A program made the position numbers and the translations under genes. From positions 62,001 through 126,000 of the forward strand of contig NZ_VWXI01000001.1 of assembly GCF_011752525.1 (NCBI RefSeq): DNA of 64,000 nt. The letters are read 5' to 3'. Below are positions 38,155 to 46,018 of the stretch, piece after piece. Each line of letters starts with the position of its first letter. Positions within the stretch are counted from its first letter, which is position 1. The notes under the pieces are model-generated. The model saw only the letters and a program-made list of their open reading frames with translations, was not told where the DNA came from and searched no databases. The DNA comes from Pantoea sp. Cy-639 (lineage in GTDB: Bacteria; Pseudomonadota; Gammaproteobacteria; Pseudomonadales; Pseudomonadaceae).

Positions 38155-39564
38155 TTAGTGACGCTTGCCGGTGCGGATCTGGTGCACCACGCCCATGGCC
38201 ACCACGATCGCCGCGGCGATACCGGTGGAGATCACCAGGATCTGGTAGTCAGGCATGAAGGCCATGGTCACCAGCGCGGCGACGATGAAGACGATCACCA
38301 GGTAGGTCAGCCAGGGGAACAGCCACATCTTCAGGCGCACTTCCTTGCCCTCGGCAACCAGCTTGCGACGCATGCGCAGTTGCGAGAAGGCGATCACCAG
38401 GTACACCAGCAGGGCGATCATGCCGGTGGTGTTCATCAGGGTTTCCAGCACATCCTTCGGACGCAGGGTCTCGCTGAAGTTGATCAGCGCACAGAACACC
38501 GCCACCAGGCAGGAACCGATGATCGCATTGACCGGCACGCCGGTGCCGGTACGGGTGAACTTGAACAGGCGCGGCGCATCGCCACGCTGGGCCAGCGAGA
38601 ACAGCATGCGCGAAGCGGTGTAGTGGCCGGAGATCAGGCAACTGCTCACCGAGGTCAGCACCACGAAGTTCATCAGCAGTTCGGCATACGGCACGCCCAG
38701 CAGTTCCAGGGTGCGGCGATAGGCGCCGTAGCCAGAGACACCGAGCATCGGGTCGTTCCACGGCACCAGGCAGACGATCAGGAAGATCGAGCCGACGTAG
38801 AACAGGCACACGCGCCAGACCACCGAGTTGGTGGCCTTGACGATCTGGGTGGCCGGGTCCTTGGCTTCGGAGGCGGCGATGGTGACGATCTCGGCGCCGA
38901 GGAAAGCGAACATCACCCCGAGCAGCGCGCCGATCACCGTGGTGATGCCGTTGGGCATGAAGCCTTCGGCGGTCAGGTGGCTGATACCGCGCACCTCGCC
39001 GAACTGCCAGACGTTCATCACCGCCGCGGTGCACACCACCAGGAAGCAGACGATCGCCACCACCTTGATCAGGGCGAACCAGAACTCGAACTCGCCGTAG
39101 TGCTTGACGTTGAAGAAGTTGACGGTGATCAGCAGCAGCGTGGTGGCCAGCACGAACACGTTGACGCTGACGTCAGGGAAGAAGCCATGCAGGATCTTGC
39201 CGGCGACATAGGCTTCCCAGGCCATCAGAATCACCCAGTACCACCAGTACAGCCAGCCGATGGTGAAACCAGCCCAGCGGCCGATGGCGCGGTCGGCGTA
39301 GGTGGAGAACGAACCGGTGTCCGGCGACGAAGTCGCCATCTCGCCGAGCATGCGCATGATCAGCACCACCAGGATGCCGCCGGCCAGGTAGGCCAGCACG
39401 GCGGCCGGACCGGCACTGTGGATGACGCTGCCGGAGCCGACGAACAGCGCGCCGCCGATCACCCCGGCAATCGACATCATCGTCAGGTGGCGCGACTTCA
39501 GCGAGGCACTGAGCTTGCTCTCGTGCCCGTCTTTCGCGGTGGTGGATGTGGATGTTGCGTCCAT
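38155..39564 (-). CDS. amino acid permease, GABA permease-like (APC family)
   Basis: A 469-residue, 12-helix transporter. MSIAGVIGGALFVGSGSVIHSAGP is the first APC helix; YADRAIGRWAGFTIGWLYWWYW is the GabP/AnsP-type consensus; FMFAFLGAEIVTIAASEAKDP-like and RNGVPVNAI-like stretches follow. The sequence is nearest GabP (GABA:H+ symport). ATG 39564. Divergent from a MocR-type regulator, the layout known from GabR-type control of gab genes. No gabT or gabD adjoins. The 5' leader (39565-39735) contains three hairpins, see separate entry. Confidence 0.85.
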   Translation of the reverse strand: MDATSTSTTAKDGHESKLSASLKSRHLTMMSIAGVIGGALFVGSGSVIHSAGPAAVLAYLAGGILVVLIMRMLGEMATSSPDTGSFSTYADRAIGRWAGFTIGWLYWWYWVILMAWEAYVAGKILHGFFPDVSVNVFVLATTLLLITVNFFNVKHYGEFEFWFALIKVVAIVCFLVVCTAAVMNVWQFGEVRGISHLTAEGFMPNGITTVIGALLGVMFAFLGAEIVTIAASEAKDPATQIVKATNSVVWRVCLFYVGSIFLIVCLVPWNDPMLGVSGYGAYRRTLELLGVPYAELLMNFVVLTSVSSCLISGHYTASRMLFSLAQRGDAPRLFKFTRTGTGVPVNAIIGSCLVAVFCALINFSETLRPKDVLETLMNTTGMIALLVYLVIAFSQLRMRRKLVAEGKEVRLKMWLFPWLTYLVIVFIVAALVTMAFMPDYQILVISTGIAAAIVVAMGVVHQIRTGKRH

Positions 39565-40002
39565 CAGTTATTTACCCCGTGCTTCTTTTTATCCAAGGAA
39601 AAACTGTGAAACCCCGATGGTTATCGGTCTCACCTGTACATCAGTACTCATGCGGGCAGGGAGGTGTGCGCAAGCACACGCAGGCCATCCGTGGCGGCCT
39701 GCTTACGCGTCCAGAGGCTGTCCTCTGGACGAACTGAACCATGCTGGGGACGGACGACAGGTGTCCGGCCTCGGGAAAAGAGGGTGCGAGGCGAGGCTCG
39801 ACGGCAAAGCAGCGATGTTGTGATTATTCATGACGCTGATACGTGCTGTGTTGGAGATATCTGACACGTAATGTAAAAATGTCGCACACTTTGAGCCATG
39901 CACAGCTGCAGGAATTACGCACTGCACTGTACAGGCCTGCGATGCAATACACCTGCGACACCCTGCCGGCGACTGGCGCCGCGCGCACCTGAAGGCCCCC
40001 GA
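39565..40002. promoter_or_regulatory. divergent region with structured leader of the permease gene
   Basis: 438 bases between the permease and MocR genes. On the permease side three hairpins sit close together: GTGTGC/GCACAC around 39665, GCAGGCC/GGCCTGC about 39680-39703 and a perfect nine-base stem GTCCAGAGG/CCTCTGGAC with four-base loop at 39709-39730. On the MocR side TACGTG (39840-39845) and CACGTA (39865-39870) form a spaced inverted repeat in AT-rich DNA, and CTGCGA occurs twice before the MocR start. Promoters and MocR boxes are likely there. The hairpins suggest an attenuator or RNA-level control of the permease; this is inference. Confidence 0.45.
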
Positions 40003-41427
40003 ATGCTCGAACTACATCCGCACTCCCCCACCCCGCTGGTCAACCAGATCATCGACGGGCTGCGCGAGCTGATCGACAACCAGACCCTCAAGCCCGGCGC
40101 CAAGGTCCCGTCGATCCGTGCCTTCGCCGCCACCTATTCGGTGAGCACCTTCACCGTGGTCGAAGCCTATGACAGGCTGGTGGCCCAGGGCCTGCTGGTG
40201 AGCAAGGGCAATGCGGGCTTCTTCGTCAATCGGGCGGCGAACGAGCTACTGGAAAGCCATAACGTCGAAGTCGATGCCGCCCGCCCGACGTTCAATTCCG
40301 AGTGGTACCTGCAGCAGATCTTCGAAATCCGCCAGTTGCCGTACAAACCCGGTTGCGGCTGGTTGCCCAACGACTGGATGTACGAGGACGGCCTGCGCCG
40401 CGGCCTGCGCCAGGTGGCCGGCAGCCCGCTGGAGCTGTCCGGCTACGGCGACCCCATGGGCCTGCCCGAACTGCGTGCGCTGACCGCGCAGAACCTGCAA
40501 CAGGAGCTGTCGATCGTCGCCAACCCGGCGCAACTGATGCTGACCCACGGTGCCAGCCAGGCCCTTGACCTGGCCGTGCGCACGCTGGTCCGCCCCGGCG
40601 ACGTGGTGCTGGTGGACGACCCCGGCTACCCCAACCTGATGAGCATCCTGCGCACCCAGGGCGCCACCTTGATCGGCGTGCCGCGCACGCCCAACGGCTA
40701 CGACCTCAATCACCTCGAACAGTTGCTGGCGCACCATCGCCCCACCGCGTTCTTCACCCAGCCGCACCTGCACAGCCCGACCTGTTCGCGCACCCCGCTG
40801 GCACAGCTGCACCGCCTGCTGCAACTGGCCAGCCAGCATGGCTTTCGCCTGGTGGAGAACAACCTCTACGCCGACATGATCGCCGACCCGCTGCCCTGCC
40901 TGGCCAGCCTCGACCACCTGCAGCAGGTGCTGTATGTGGGCAGCTACTCGAAGAGCATCTCGCCCAACGTGCGGGTCGGCTACCTGCTGGCCAGCCCGGA
41001 ACTGACCCAGCAGTTGCTGCACCTGAAGATGCGTTCGGGGCTGACCACCTCGCAGGTGATGGAGCGGGTGGTCTACGCGGCGATCATCGACGGCCGCTGG
41101 CGCAAGCACCTCAAGCGCCTGCGCCAGCGCCTGGCCGAAGCGCACCAGGAAGTGGGCCGGCACCTGCACCGACTGGGCTTCGAGTTGTTCATCGAATCGG
41201 ACGAAGGCATGTATATCTGGACCCGCCACCCGGCGATTCCCGACAGCGCAGCGTTGCTGGACGATGCACTGGAGAAAGGCATCATGCTCGGCCCGGGCCA
41301 GTTGTTCATGGTCGATGCCAAGGCCACCGGCTGGATGCGCTTCAACGTCGCCTTCAGCACCGACCCGACCCTGTGGGAGATGCTGGAGAAGGTACTGGTC
41401 AAGCATGTGCGACGGGCCAGCCTATGA
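40003..41427 (+). CDS. MocR-family regulator (GntR wHTH fused to PLP aminotransferase fold)
   Basis: A 474-residue fusion. Residues ~5-75 are a GntR-type winged helix (LVNQIIDGLRELIDNQTLKPGAKVPS, STFTVVEAYDRLVAQGLL); residues ~115-470 are an aspartate-aminotransferase-like domain (LELSGYGDPMGLPELRAL, LMLTHGASQALDLAVRTL, VDDPGYPNLM) with the PLP-binding lysine K317 in VGSYSKSISPNVRVGYL. MocR proteins use PLP bound to an amino acid as effector. GAAGG precedes ATG 40003; a longer frame from 39898 is rejected. Divergent from a GABA-type permease, so GabR-like regulation by an amino acid is likely. A small double-glycine peptide gene follows 115 bases downstream. Confidence 0.92.
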   Translation: MLELHPHSPTPLVNQIIDGLRELIDNQTLKPGAKVPSIRAFAATYSVSTFTVVEAYDRLVAQGLLVSKGNAGFFVNRAANELLESHNVEVDAARPTFNSEWYLQQIFEIRQLPYKPGCGWLPNDWMYEDGLRRGLRQVAGSPLELSGYGDPMGLPELRALTAQNLQQELSIVANPAQLMLTHGASQALDLAVRTLVRPGDVVLVDDPGYPNLMSILRTQGATLIGVPRTPNGYDLNHLEQLLAHHRPTAFFTQPHLHSPTCSRTPLAQLHRLLQLASQHGFRLVENNLYADMIADPLPCLASLDHLQQVLYVGSYSKSISPNVRVGYLLASPELTQQLLHLKMRSGLTTSQVMERVVYAAIIDGRWRKHLKRLRQRLAEAHQEVGRHLHRLGFELFIESDEGMYIWTRHPAIPDSAALLDDALEKGIMLGPGQLFMVDAKATGWMRFNVAFSTDPTLWEMLEKVLVKHVRRASL

Positions 41428-41542
41428 CCCTAGGCCGATCGCGCTAGGTCACCCGTACTATTGAGGCATCCGGTGGACGGCCACTAGATTGTCCATGCGC
41501 CGTGCAGGAGTGCGGCGCCTCGACAATCAAGGAGACGACAGC

Positions 41543-41746
41543 ATGTTCACCTTCAACACTGCGACAGCATCGGACGCACGAACCGACAGCACCCCTCAAG
41601 TCCTTGACGACACCGACCTCGACCTGGTGGCGGGCGGCGGCGTGTTCACCGACATCGGCATGAACTGGGCGAACGACCCGTTCGTTCGCCTCGAGTACGA
41701 CGGCATCAGCTGGCCGAAAGGCGGCGCCCAGTGGTGGGCGAAATAA
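41543..41746 (+). CDS. double-glycine leader peptide precursor (bacteriocin/microcin-like)
   Basis: A 67-residue peptide with the complete double-glycine leader signature ending at G31-G32: L21(-12), D25(-8), L26(-7), V29(-4), G31(-2), G32(-1), i.e. LDDTDLDLVAGG. The leader is 32 residues. The predicted core of 35 residues begins GVFTDIGMNWANDPF and ends GGAQWWAK. It has four tryptophans (42, 57, 64, 65) and no cysteine, so it would be unmodified or modified other than by lanthionine. AAGGAG precedes ATG 41543 and a hairpin terminator follows. No C39-peptidase ABC transporter or immunity gene is in the window. Its family is not known to me; it may be secreted, antibacterial or a signal. Confidence 0.72.
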   Translation: MFTFNTATASDARTDSTPQVLDDTDLDLVAGGGVFTDIGMNWANDPFVRLEYDGISWPKGGAQWWAK

Positions 41747-41764
41747 CCCGCGCCTGAGCGCATC

Positions 41765-41797
41765 GCCCGGCCTCGTCATACGCTGATGAGGCCGGGC
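41765..41797 (+). terminator. hairpin terminator after the peptide gene
   Basis: GCCCGGCCTCGTCA (41765-41778) pairs with TGATGAGGCCGGGC (41784-41797) with one G-T pair, loop TACGC, followed by TCTGGT. A long GC stem 19 bases after the peptide stop; the T-tract is poor. Confidence 0.6.
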
Positions 41798-41894
41798 TCT
41801 GGTGCCCGCCCTGGGCCCCATCCAGCCTGCCGTCAGCTAGGCACTGGGGCGCGTCGTGGCCTCGCCATCGAGCCTTGAGGAGCCGGCCGCAGGC

Positions 41895-42806
41895 TCAATC
41901 TGGCAGTCGATAACGCTCGGCGAAGTACTGCCGGAAGAACTCCACCGCTACCCGCACCTTGGCCGAGCCGGCCAGGGGCGCGGTATACACCGCCCAGATG
42001 TCGGCCGCCTGCTGGTAGTCCGGCAAGACCTGCACCAGCCGCCCGTCCTCGAGGCTGTCGTGCACATCCCACCAGGAGCGCAGCAGGATCCCGCGCCCGT
42101 CCAGGCACCACTGGTGTGCCACCTCGCCATGGTTGCTCGACAACGACCCGGTCACCCGCACGCTTTGCTCGCCTTGAGGCCCCTCCAGGTGCCACAGCCC
42201 GAAGGGGTGGTCGCGCTCCTTGATCACCAGGCAATCGTGGCTGGCCAGGTCGGCCAGCACGCGCGGCGTGCCCCGCGCAGCCAGGTACCCGGGCGCCGCG
42301 CACAGCACCCGACGGTTGCGCGCCAGCGGCTTGGCGATCAGGTGCGGGGCGATCACGTTGCCGACCCGGATATCCAGGTCCACGCCCTCGGCAATCAGGT
42401 CCACCAGGCGGTCGTGCACATCCAGGCGGATGTCCAGCCGCGGGTAGCGTGCGGCCAGCTCCGACAACGCCGGCGCGACGAAGCGCCGGCCCAGGCCCAG
42501 GCTGCTGGCGATACGCAACTGCCCGGCGGGCTCGCGCTGGCCGGCGTTGAGATCGTCGTCCATGCGCCGCACGGTTTCGAAGATCTGCTGCGCCCACTGG
42601 TAGACCCGCTCGCCCTCCTCGCTCACCGTCACCCGCCGGGTGGTGCGGTGCAGCAAGCGCACGCCGAGACTGTCTTCCAGCAGGCGGATGCGCTTGCTGA
42701 CGAACGCCGCCGACATGCCGCGTTCGTCGGCCACGGCGGCGAAGCTGGCACGGCGAGCTACCTGGAGGAACAGGTTGAGGTCGTCCAGATTCGGCAGATT
42801 ATTCAC
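41895..42806 (-). CDS. LysR regulator, DmlR (YeaT)-like
   Basis: A 303-residue LysR protein: wHTH at ~5-65 (LDDLNLFLQVARRASFAAVADERGMSAAFVSKRIRLLEDSLGVRLL), effector domain to the end. It appears to start at GTG 42806 (MNNLPNLDDLN), the start used in homologues of DmlR-like regulators. It is divergent from a D-malate/tartrate dehydrogenase gene; in E. coli yeaT (dmlR) lies divergent from yeaU (dmlA) and activates it with D-malate or tartrate. The same layout followed by yeaV-W-X equivalents makes this assignment strong by context. Confidence 0.82.
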   Translation of the reverse strand: MNNLPNLDDLNLFLQVARRASFAAVADERGMSAAFVSKRIRLLEDSLGVRLLHRTTRRVTVSEEGERVYQWAQQIFETVRRMDDDLNAGQREPAGQLRIASSLGLGRRFVAPALSELAARYPRLDIRLDVHDRLVDLIAEGVDLDIRVGNVIAPHLIAKPLARNRRVLCAAPGYLAARGTPRVLADLASHDCLVIKERDHPFGLWHLEGPQGEQSVRVTGSLSSNHGEVAHQWCLDGRGILLRSWWDVHDSLEDGRLVQVLPDYQQAADIWAVYTAPLAGSAKVRVAVEFFRQYFAERYRLPD

Positions 42807-42903
42807 GATTCGTGCACCAAGAATTGACCGGAAGACTGATTATCTCCGAATCACAGCCTTATAGCATGGTCCGCACCTGTTCCCTAGACACGAGATGCGC
42901 TCC

Positions 42904-43995
42904 ATGACCAAGACCTTCAAAATCGCCGCCATCCCCGGTGACGGCATCGGCAACGAAGTCCTCCCCGAAGGGATCCGCGTGGTCGAGGCTGCCGCGCGCA
43001 AGCATGGCCTGAACCTTGAGATCGAATTCTTCGAGTGGGCCAGCTGCGACTATTACCTGGCCCACGGCAAGATGATGCCGGACGACTGGTTCGACCAGCT
43101 CAAGAGCTTCGACGCCCTGTACTTCGGCGCCGTCGGCTGGCCGGACAAGGTGCCGGACCACATCTCGCTGTGGGGTTCGCTGCTCAAGTTCCGCCGTGAT
43201 TTCGACCAGTACGTGAATATCCGCCCGGTGCGCCTGTTCCCCGGTGTGCCCTGCCCGTTGGCGAACAAGCAACCGGGCGACATCGATTTCGTGGTGATCC
43301 GCGAGAACACCGAAGGCGAGTACTCCTCGCTGGGCGGACGCATGTTCGAGAACACCGAGAACGAGTTCGTCCTGCAGGAGTCGGTGTTCACCCGTCGCGG
43401 CGTCGACCGCATCCTCAAGTACGCCTTCGACGTGGCCCAGACCCGCGAACGCAAGCACGTCACCTCGGCGACCAAGTCCAACGGCATGGCCGTGAGCATG
43501 CCCTACTGGGACGAGCGCACCGCCGCCATGGCTGCGCACTACCCCGGGATCAGCTGGGACAAACAGCACATCGACATCCTCTGCGCGCGCTTCGTGCTGC
43601 AGCCGGAACGCTTCGATGTGGTGGTGGCCTCCAACCTGTTCGGCGACATTCTCTCCGACCTGGGCCCGGCCTGCGCTGGCACCATCGGCATCGCGCCATC
43701 GGCCAACCTCAACCCCGAGCGCAAGTTCCCGTCGCTGTTCGAGCCCGTGCACGGCTCGGCACCGGATATCTACGGCAAGAACATCGCCAACCCGATCGCG
43801 ATGATCTGGTCCGGCGCGCTGATGCTCGAGTTCCTCGGCAAGGCGGACGAAGACGCGCGCTACCAGGCGGCCCACGACGACATCCTCAAGGCCATCGAGA
43901 CCGTGATCGCCAACGGCGACACTACTCGTGACATGGGCGGCAGCCGGTCGACCCAGGACGTGGGCAAGGCCATCGCCGAATTGCTCGGCGCCTGA
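42904..43995 (+). CDS. dmlA: D-malate / tartrate dehydrogenase (DmlA/TtuC/YeaU)
   Basis: A 363-residue enzyme of the isopropylmalate/isocitrate dehydrogenase family. N-terminus MTKTFKIAAIPGDGIGNEVLPEG has the conserved GDGIG; VVIRENTEGEYSSLGGRMF and the C-terminal GDILSDLGPACAGTIGIAPSANLNPE and FEPVHGSAPDIYGKNIANPIA are the metal- and NAD-binding signatures. It oxidises D-malate or tartrate to pyruvate/oxaloacetate-type products with NAD+. ATG 42904 is chosen; 42895 is three codons earlier and possible. In the carnitine gene set it may handle the C4 acid made from malic semialdehyde; that step is inference. Confidence 0.9.
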   Translation: MTKTFKIAAIPGDGIGNEVLPEGIRVVEAAARKHGLNLEIEFFEWASCDYYLAHGKMMPDDWFDQLKSFDALYFGAVGWPDKVPDHISLWGSLLKFRRDFDQYVNIRPVRLFPGVPCPLANKQPGDIDFVVIRENTEGEYSSLGGRMFENTENEFVLQESVFTRRGVDRILKYAFDVAQTRERKHVTSATKSNGMAVSMPYWDERTAAMAAHYPGISWDKQHIDILCARFVLQPERFDVVVASNLFGDILSDLGPACAGTIGIAPSANLNPERKFPSLFEPVHGSAPDIYGKNIANPIAMIWSGALMLEFLGKADEDARYQAAHDDILKAIETVIANGDTTRDMGGSRSTQDVGKAIAELLGA

Positions 43996-44001
43996 CCGTC
44001 C

Positions 44002-44067
44002 CGCCGCCATCGCGGCGCAAGCCTGCTCCCACAGGTCATGGGGCGGGCTTGCAGCGCGATGGCGGCG
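44002..44067. repeat. long palindrome (REP/terminator) after dmlA
   Basis: CGCCGCCATCGCGGCGCAAGCCTGC and its complement at 44043-44067 pair over 25 bases with only two differences, around CTCCCACAGGTCATGGG. The CAAGCC-GCTCCCACAGG core is a common P. putida REP. Placed seven bases after the dmlA stop, it could end or attenuate transcription between dmlA and the BCCT gene and stabilise the upstream mRNA. Confidence 0.7.
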
Positions 44068-44128
44068 TCCAATCATGCGGATTGTCCGACGATCCTATTG
44101 CCACCCATCCCGATTCGATGCAGAATCC

Positions 44129-44166
44129 GTAAACCAAAAGATACATGTTACCCAATAGTTAACAGA
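44129..44166. promoter_or_regulatory. upstream element copy 1 (carnitine transporter)
   Basis: This 38-base stretch is near-identical to 45973-46009: the first 29 positions agree at 23, and both end in AACAGA. Two CCAA half-sites (AACCAA at 44132, CCCAA at 44151-44155) lie about 18 bases apart, as in sites bound by AraC-type regulators. It is 90 bases upstream of the BCCT start, outside of any gene. Confidence 0.55.
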
Positions 44167-44255
44167 TTCAATCAGCAGAAAGGACCGAACACCCCCGATA
44201 CGGACTTCCCAACGCCTGACGCCTACTACAAAAAAAATGCTCCAGGAGACAATTG

Positions 44256-45854
44256 ATGTCCCCCAAGAATAAAAAGATCGACGTGTTCCTGATCGCCGTG
44301 AGCCTGTTCGCCGTGCTGCTCACCGTGATCGGTCTTGCCGCCTTCCCGGCGCAGGCCGAAAGCCTCGCCAACCAGCTGTTCGAGCTGTCCACCCGCACCT
44401 TCGGCACCAGCGTCCAGGTGCTGGTGTTCGGCAGCTCGCTGGCTGTGCTGTACCTGGCCTTCAGCAAGTACGGCAACATCCGCCTGGGGGCCGGCAAGCC
44501 CGAATACTCCACCGCCACCTGGGTGTTCATGTTCATCTGCGCCGGCATGGGCTCCTCGACCCTGTACTGGGGCGTGATGGAATGGGCCTACTACTATCAG
44601 ACCCCCGGCCTGAACATCGCGCCGATGTCGGCCCAGGCCCTGGAGTACAGCGTCAGCTATTCGTTCTTCCACTGGGGCATCAGCGCCTGGTCGATCTACG
44701 CCCTGGCCTCGCTGGCCATGGCCTACCACTTCCACGTGCGCAAGAAGAGCGGCCTGAACCTGGCTTCGGTGATCGAAGCGGTGACCGGTTTCAAGGCCAC
44801 CGGCCCGGTCGGTCGCGCCGTCGACCTGATCTTCCTGCTGACCATGATGGGCGCCTTGACCGTGTCACTGGCCCTCACCGCCTCGACCCTGACCCGCGGC
44901 CTCGCGGACCTGGCCGGCACACCCAACACCTTCACCGTGCAACTGCTGGTGATCGGCGCAGTGGCGCTGCTGTTTTCGCTGAGCTCGTACATCGGCATCG
45001 ACGGCGGCCTGCAGCGCCTGTCGAAGATGGTCTGCGTCGGCGCCCTGGTGTTCGCCGCCATCGTCCTGCTGGTCGGCCCGACCCAGTTCACCCTGAACAA
45101 CACCGCCAACTCCATCGGGCTGATGCTGCAGCACTACGTGCAGATGAGCCTGTTCACCGATCCGGCCGGCGACGGCGCCTTCACCCGCAACTGGACGGTG
45201 TTCTACTGGCTGTGGTGGGTGTCCTATGCCCCGGGCGTGGCGATGTTCGTCGCCCGCGTGTCGCGCGGCCGGCTGATCAAGGAAGTGGTGTTCGCCCTGC
45301 TGCTGGGCGGCAGCTTCGGTTGCTGGTTCTTCTTCGGCGCGCTGGAAAGCTACAGCATGCACCAATTCATCAATGGCCAGATCGACGTACCCAAGCTGCT
45401 CGGCACCCTGGGCGGCGAGGCGGCGGTGACCGACCTGCTGCTGGCCCTGCCCTGGGGCACGCTATTCCTGGCCGCGTACCTGTTCATCATGGCGGTGTTC
45501 TGTGCCTCGCACATGGACGCCGCGGCCTACGCGGTAGCCGCCACCAGCACCCGCAACCTGCGCGAAGGCGAAGACCCGAGCCCGACCTTGCGCCTGTTCT
45601 GGTGCGTGGTGCTGACCCTGGTGCCGCTGGCCATGTTGTTCGCCAAGGCCTCGTTGTCGACCATGAAGACCGCCGTGGTGCTCACCGCGATCCCGTTCAT
45701 GGTGATCCTGCTGGTGAAGATCTACGGCTTCTTCAAATGGCTGTCGGCCGATTATGGCCAGGTACCGGCGTACCGCATCGAGGAAGAAGCCGCGCGCCTG
45801 GCCGGAGAAGAGCCGCAGCAACAGACGCCACGCAGCGCTGCCGCAGTGCACTGA
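44256..45854 (+). CDS. BCCT-family transporter, carnitine/betaine type (YeaV-like)
   Basis: A 532-residue, 12-helix betaine/carnitine/choline transporter. Typical signature elements are the Trp-rich [19 protein letters not shown] and [24 protein letters not shown], plus [32 protein letters not shown] 44256 has AGGAG seven bases upstream. Members take up quaternary ammonium compounds by Na+, H+ or exchange. Its place between dmlA and cntA, as yeaV in E. coli yeaUVWX, points to L-carnitine or gamma-butyrobetaine uptake for catabolism rather than osmoprotection. No long C-terminal osmosensory tail. Confidence 0.92.
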   Translation: MSPKNKKIDVFLIAVSLFAVLLTVIGLAAFPAQAESLANQLFELSTRTFGTSVQVLVFGSSLAVLYLAFSKYGNIRLGAGKPEYSTATWVFMFICAGMGSSTLYWGVMEWAYYYQTPGLNIAPMSAQALEYSVSYSFFHWGISAWSIYALASLAMAYHFHVRKKSGLNLASVIEAVTGFKATGPVGRAVDLIFLLTMMGALTVSLALTASTLTRGLADLAGTPNTFTVQLLVIGAVALLFSLSSYIGIDGGLQRLSKMVCVGALVFAAIVLLVGPTQFTLNNTANSIGLMLQHYVQMSLFTDPAGDGAFTRNWTVFYWLWWVSYAPGVAMFVARVSRGRLIKEVVFALLLGGSFGCWFFFGALESYSMHQFINGQIDVPKLLGTLGGEAAVTDLLLALPWGTLFLAAYLFIMAVFCASHMDAAAYAVAATSTRNLREGEDPSPTLRLFWCVVLTLVPLAMLFAKASLSTMKTAVVLTAIPFMVILLVKIYGFFKWLSADYGQVPAYRIEEEAARLAGEEPQQQTPRSAAAVH

Positions 45855-45860
45855 CCCTGT

Positions 45861-45934
45861 TAGGAGCGGCCTTGTGTCGCGAAAGGGCTGCGTGGCAGCC
45901 CCGGCGCCCCTTTCGCGACACAAGGCCGCTCCTA
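45861..45934. repeat. paired inverted REP sequences (BIME)
   Basis: Two 27-base arms, 45861-45887 and 45908-45934, are perfect reverse complements with the core GGAGCGGCCTTGTGTCGCGA. The 20 bases between them hold a smaller hairpin (GGCTGC/GCAGCC). Arms of this sequence are a known P. putida-group REP class. It lies six bases after the BCCT stop and should weaken read-through to cntA and stabilise the transporter mRNA. Confidence 0.88.
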
Positions 45935-45972
45935 CAGAAACCGACAGCGATAGAAAAAATTTTGCCTGATTT

Positions 45973-46009
45973 GTTAACCAACAGATACGCGTCAACCAAT
46001 AAGAACAGA
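45973..46009. promoter_or_regulatory. upstream element copy 2 (cntA)
   Basis: Second copy of the element at 44129-44166, placed 10-46 bases upstream of cntA ATG 46019. It contains AACCAA twice, beginning at 45976 and 45994 (18 bases apart), and ends in AACAGA. Both copies precede genes that act on the same substrate, so a shared activator is likely. The regulator is not identified; AraC/GlxA-type proteins of carnitine and betaine metabolism are plausible. Confidence 0.55.
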
Positions 46010-46018
46010 GATAGAGCC

